NCBI RefSeq assembly: GCF_030182585.1
Contig: NZ_JARXOW010000001.1
Location: 2,604,001 to 2,668,000 of the forward strand
Direction of reading: 5' to 3'
DNA length: 64,000 bases
DNA from: Pedobacter faecalis
GTDB lineage: Bacteria; Bacteroidota; Bacteroidia; Sphingobacteriales; Sphingobacteriaceae
Part shown: piece after piece, positions 61,859 to 64,000 of the stretch
Layout of the letters: each line of letters begins with the position of its first letter
Numbering within the stretch: the first letter of the stretch is position 1
Position numbers and translations under genes: made by a program
Notes under the pieces: generated by a model
Databases searched by the model: none
What the model was told of the DNA's origin: nothing
Seen by the model: the letters and a program-made list of their open reading frames with translations, nothing else

Positions 61859-64000
61859 ATGAAATTTAAGCCAGCTTTAGCAGCGCTGATCTCCCTGAGC
61901 CTTTGTCTGGCTTTTTCGGGAAAGATACAGGACGATCCATTTACGGCGCTGCTTTCAAGGCTCGCGGCTTATAACGAACAGTATGCTCAGGAAAAAGTAC
62001 ACCTTCACCTCGATAAGCCCTACTATACCGCCGGTGAAGATATATGGTTTAAAGCCTATGTCATAAACGCACGTACGTCCGCCTTATCAACCATCAGTGC
62101 TGCGCTGTATGTCGAGCTGATCAGCGAATCTGATTCAATCAGGCAGCAGCGCAAAGTGGCCCTCACATCTGGCATTGGCTGGGGAGATTTTAAACTCCCC
62201 GATTCACTTGCTGCGGGCAACTATCGCGTCAGAGCCTATACCCGCTGGATGCGCAATGCAGGCCCGGAATACTTCTTCGACAAAACAATAAAGATAGGAC
62301 AAGCAAGCGCGGCGGTCTCTGGTGCTTCATCGCCCCACAGCAGTGCAGTAAAATCACCTCAAACCGGCAATGCCCCCCAAATCGATGTCCAGTTTTTCCC
62401 TGAAGGCGGCAACCTGGTCGAAAACCTGCCCGGCAAAGTGGGCGTTAAGGCCTTAAACCCATCTGGCAGGGGCGAGGACATCAGTGGTCTGATTGTAGAC
62501 GCTCGCGGTAATGAAATTTCCAGTTTCCGGACAGCGCATCTGGGCATGGGCAGTTTTATGCTGAACCCTCAGCCGGGACAGGAATACACTGCGATCGTCC
62601 GGTCCGACAGCGGCCGACAAGAGCATCGGGTCAGATTGCCACGTGCGCTGGCCAACGGCTATGTGCTTTCCGTAAACCAAACACCTCAAGCCATCAGCGT
62701 ACGTGTCCTTATCAGTGCCGGAATGCAGGTTGCCGGCGAGCTTAAACTGGTTACCCAGCATAACGGCAACGTATATTTTACTGCACGCTCCAATGCCGAA
62801 AAGCAACTCTTCACGGCAAATATCCCCAAAAAGGACCTGCCGGCCGGAATTGTACAGTTAACTCTTTTCAACCCTGCAAATCAACCCGTTTGCGAGCGGC
62901 TGGTGTTTGTGAAGAACAATAATAATCGCATCGACCTGCAGGTGAATACGGCAAAAAAGCAATACGCGGGTGGCGACAGCGTCTCGGTTCAGCTCCGCGC
63001 AAGTATTTCAGGCAAACCAGTACAGGGAAGTTTCTCGGTGTCAGTTACTAACACTTCGGTAGTGCCGCCTGATGAAGCGAACGAGACGAATATTCTGACC
63101 AGCCTGCTTTTGTCGTCAGACCTCCCCGGTTACATTGAGCAACCAAACAGCTATTTCCTCAAAGATGATGAGGAAACAGCGCAGCGACTGGATCACCTGA
63201 TGCTTACTCAGGGTTGGAGGCGTTTCCGCTGGCGCGATATTATCAATGGCCCTGAGCCAGTGATGGCATTCAAACCAGAAAAGGACCTGCAGGTAAACGG
63301 CAGTGTTGTTACTCCCGGAGGCAAGCCCTCGCCGCAGAGTACGGTATCCCTGTTTTCTACCAGCGGCGGTTTCTTTGCGGCCGATACGGTTACAGACGCC
63401 CAGGGGCGGTTTAGTTTCAAGGGGATGGCTTTTCCCGACAGTACAACCTTTGTGGTTCAGGCCAGAAATGCCAAGAACCGAGCTAATGTAGAGATCCGCA
63501 TGGACCCTCAGCCCGGACAGCCCGTAACCAGGAATAAAAATCGTGGCGATATCACGCCCAATGTACAGGACGCCTTGTCGGCCTACCTGAAAGCAAGCAG
63601 TAATGTGTTCGATGAACTTAGAAAACGCGGACTCATCCAGAAGGCCATCGTGCTCGACGAGGTCAACATTGTGCAGAAGAAAAACGAAGCGAAGAACTCA
63701 TCCAACCTGAACGGAGCGGGCAATGCCGACGCCATCATCACGGCCGAGCAGTTGTCTATGTGCAATACCTTGTCCCAATGCCTGCAAGGCCGTGTAGCCG
63801 GACTGATGATCCGTAACGGGATGGCCTATTTGCTAAGAAACGGCAATCAGCCCATGCGGATCATGCTCGATGGTATGATGATGGAACCCGATTTTCTGGA
63901 CAATATTAACCCCTTCGATGTCGAAAGCATAGAGGTACTCAAAAGCATCAATTACACCGCAATATACGGTTTGCAAGGCGGTGGCGGTGTGCTCGTGATC
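61859..64000 (+). CDS. Large exported MG2/carboxypeptidase-regulatory protein with TonB-plug-like end (C-terminus off right edge)
   Basis: An open frame of 714 codons from the ATG at 61859 to the right edge, in frame at base 64000. The N-terminus is a signal peptide (MKFKPALAALISLSLCLAFS). A macroglobulin-like MG2 region follows (about residues 25-140, EKVHLHLDKPYYTAGEDIWF and GNYRVRAYTRWMRNAG). A long beta-rich stretch comes next, then a carboxypeptidase regulatory-like domain (about 475-545) and a TonB-receptor-plug-like end (CLQGRVAGLMIRNG, IMLDGMMMEPDF, INPFDVESIEVLKSINYTAI) near 640-714. This architecture is common in Bacteroidota surface proteins of unknown function. It is 15 bases behind dcd. 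Confidence 0.85.
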   Translation, partial: MKFKPALAALISLSLCLAFSGKIQDDPFTALLSRLAAYNEQYAQEKVHLHLDKPYYTAGEDIWFKAYVINARTSALSTISAALYVELISESDSIRQQRKVALTSGIGWGDFKLPDSLAAGNYRVRAYTRWMRNAGPEYFFDKTIKIGQASAAVSGASSPHSSAVKSPQTGNAPQIDVQFFPEGGNLVENLPGKVGVKALNPSGRGEDISGLIVDARGNEISSFRTAHLGMGSFMLNPQPGQEYTAIVRSDSGRQEHRVRLPRALANGYVLSVNQTPQAISVRVLISAGMQVAGELKLVTQHNGNVYFTARSNAEKQLFTANIPKKDLPAGIVQLTLFNPANQPVCERLVFVKNNNNRIDLQVNTAKKQYAGGDSVSVQLRASISGKPVQGSFSVSVTNTSVVPPDEANETNILTSLLLSSDLPGYIEQPNSYFLKDDEETAQRLDHLMLTQGWRRFRWRDIINGPEPVMAFKPEKDLQVNGSVVTPGGKPSPQSTVSLFSTSGGFFAADTVTDAQGRFSFKGMAFPDSTTFVVQARNAKNRANVEIRMDPQPGQPVTRNKNRGDITPNVQDALSAYLKASSNVFDELRKRGLIQKAIVLDEVNIVQKKNEAKNSSNLNGAGNADAIITAEQLSMCNTLSQCLQGRVAGLMIRNGMAYLLRNGNQPMRIMLDGMMMEPDFLDNINPFDVESIEVLKSINYTAIYGLQGGGGVLVI

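Noticed and set aside
62359..62871. Minus-strand open frames inside the MG2 protein gene
   Set aside because: The plus frame is open for 714 codons with clear domain motifs; the antisense frames are by-products of its base composition.

Overview
The window is chromosomal DNA from a Bacteroidota bacterium, most likely a Sphingobacteriaceae member close to Pedobacter. The evidence is the protein families present: a hybrid-two-component-type sensor with Reg_prop repeats, GLPGLI and outer-membrane beta-barrel proteins, CarboxypepD_reg/TonB-dependent receptors, LytS/LytTR and BlaI/M56 pairs, DUF3127, and a three-subunit SdhCAB. Ribosome binding sites are weak, and several promoter-like -7 boxes of the Bacteroidota form TANNTTTG are visible. 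No rRNA, tRNA, insertion sequence, phage or CRISPR array was recognised. Both ends cut through a gene.

Layout: 1-5.5 kb carries a phosphate group (PiT permease, DUF47 chaperone, PhoR-like kinase), a predicted DNA-repair pair (radical SAM plus DUF4130 protein), an HD phosphohydrolase and a small XRE repressor with a palindrome at its start. An 11-bp tandem repeat with a hairpin lies between the XRE gene and a THUMP RNA methyltransferase. 7-18.4 kb is the accessory, glycan-related part: a DUF3127 OB-fold protein with an SSB-like tail, a split hybrid two-component system, two sulfatases, a clan GH-A hydrolase, a free-standing GH C-terminal module, and a GH43-like/ECF41 sigma/CMD group with a recognisable ECF41 promoter. 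18.5-29.5 kb holds an RprXY-like two-component pair, a GLPGLI/beta-barrel pair, a DUF4153 protein, a PIF1-like helicase and DapF.

29.7-45.1 kb holds a DegP protease, succinate dehydrogenase sdhCAB, a BlaI/M56 pair in which the M56 protein also carries TonB and plug-like domains, a LytS/LytTR pair, PlsC, NUDIX, a TonB-dependent receptor and L-serine dehydratase. 45.2-52.4 kb is housekeeping: groES-groEL, a conserved miaB / sigma-54 activator / lptE / TPR / secG run, and csaA. 52.4-59.3 kb is a MoxR-DUF58-DUF4350-DUF4129-membrane protein-SpoIIM operon with a divergent RDD gene. The right end has a LipB-SGNH hydrolase fusion, a 4'-phosphopantetheinyl transferase, dCTP deaminase, and the start of a large MG2/plug-type surface protein.

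The points most worth a second look are the LipB-SGNH fusion, the M56-TonB-plug fusion with paired BlaI-type operators around a -7 box, the ECF41 promoter and the coupling of its sigma gene to a GH43 gene, the SSB-like tail on DUF3127, and the 11-bp repeat array. All functions are assigned from sequence reading alone; no database search was run.
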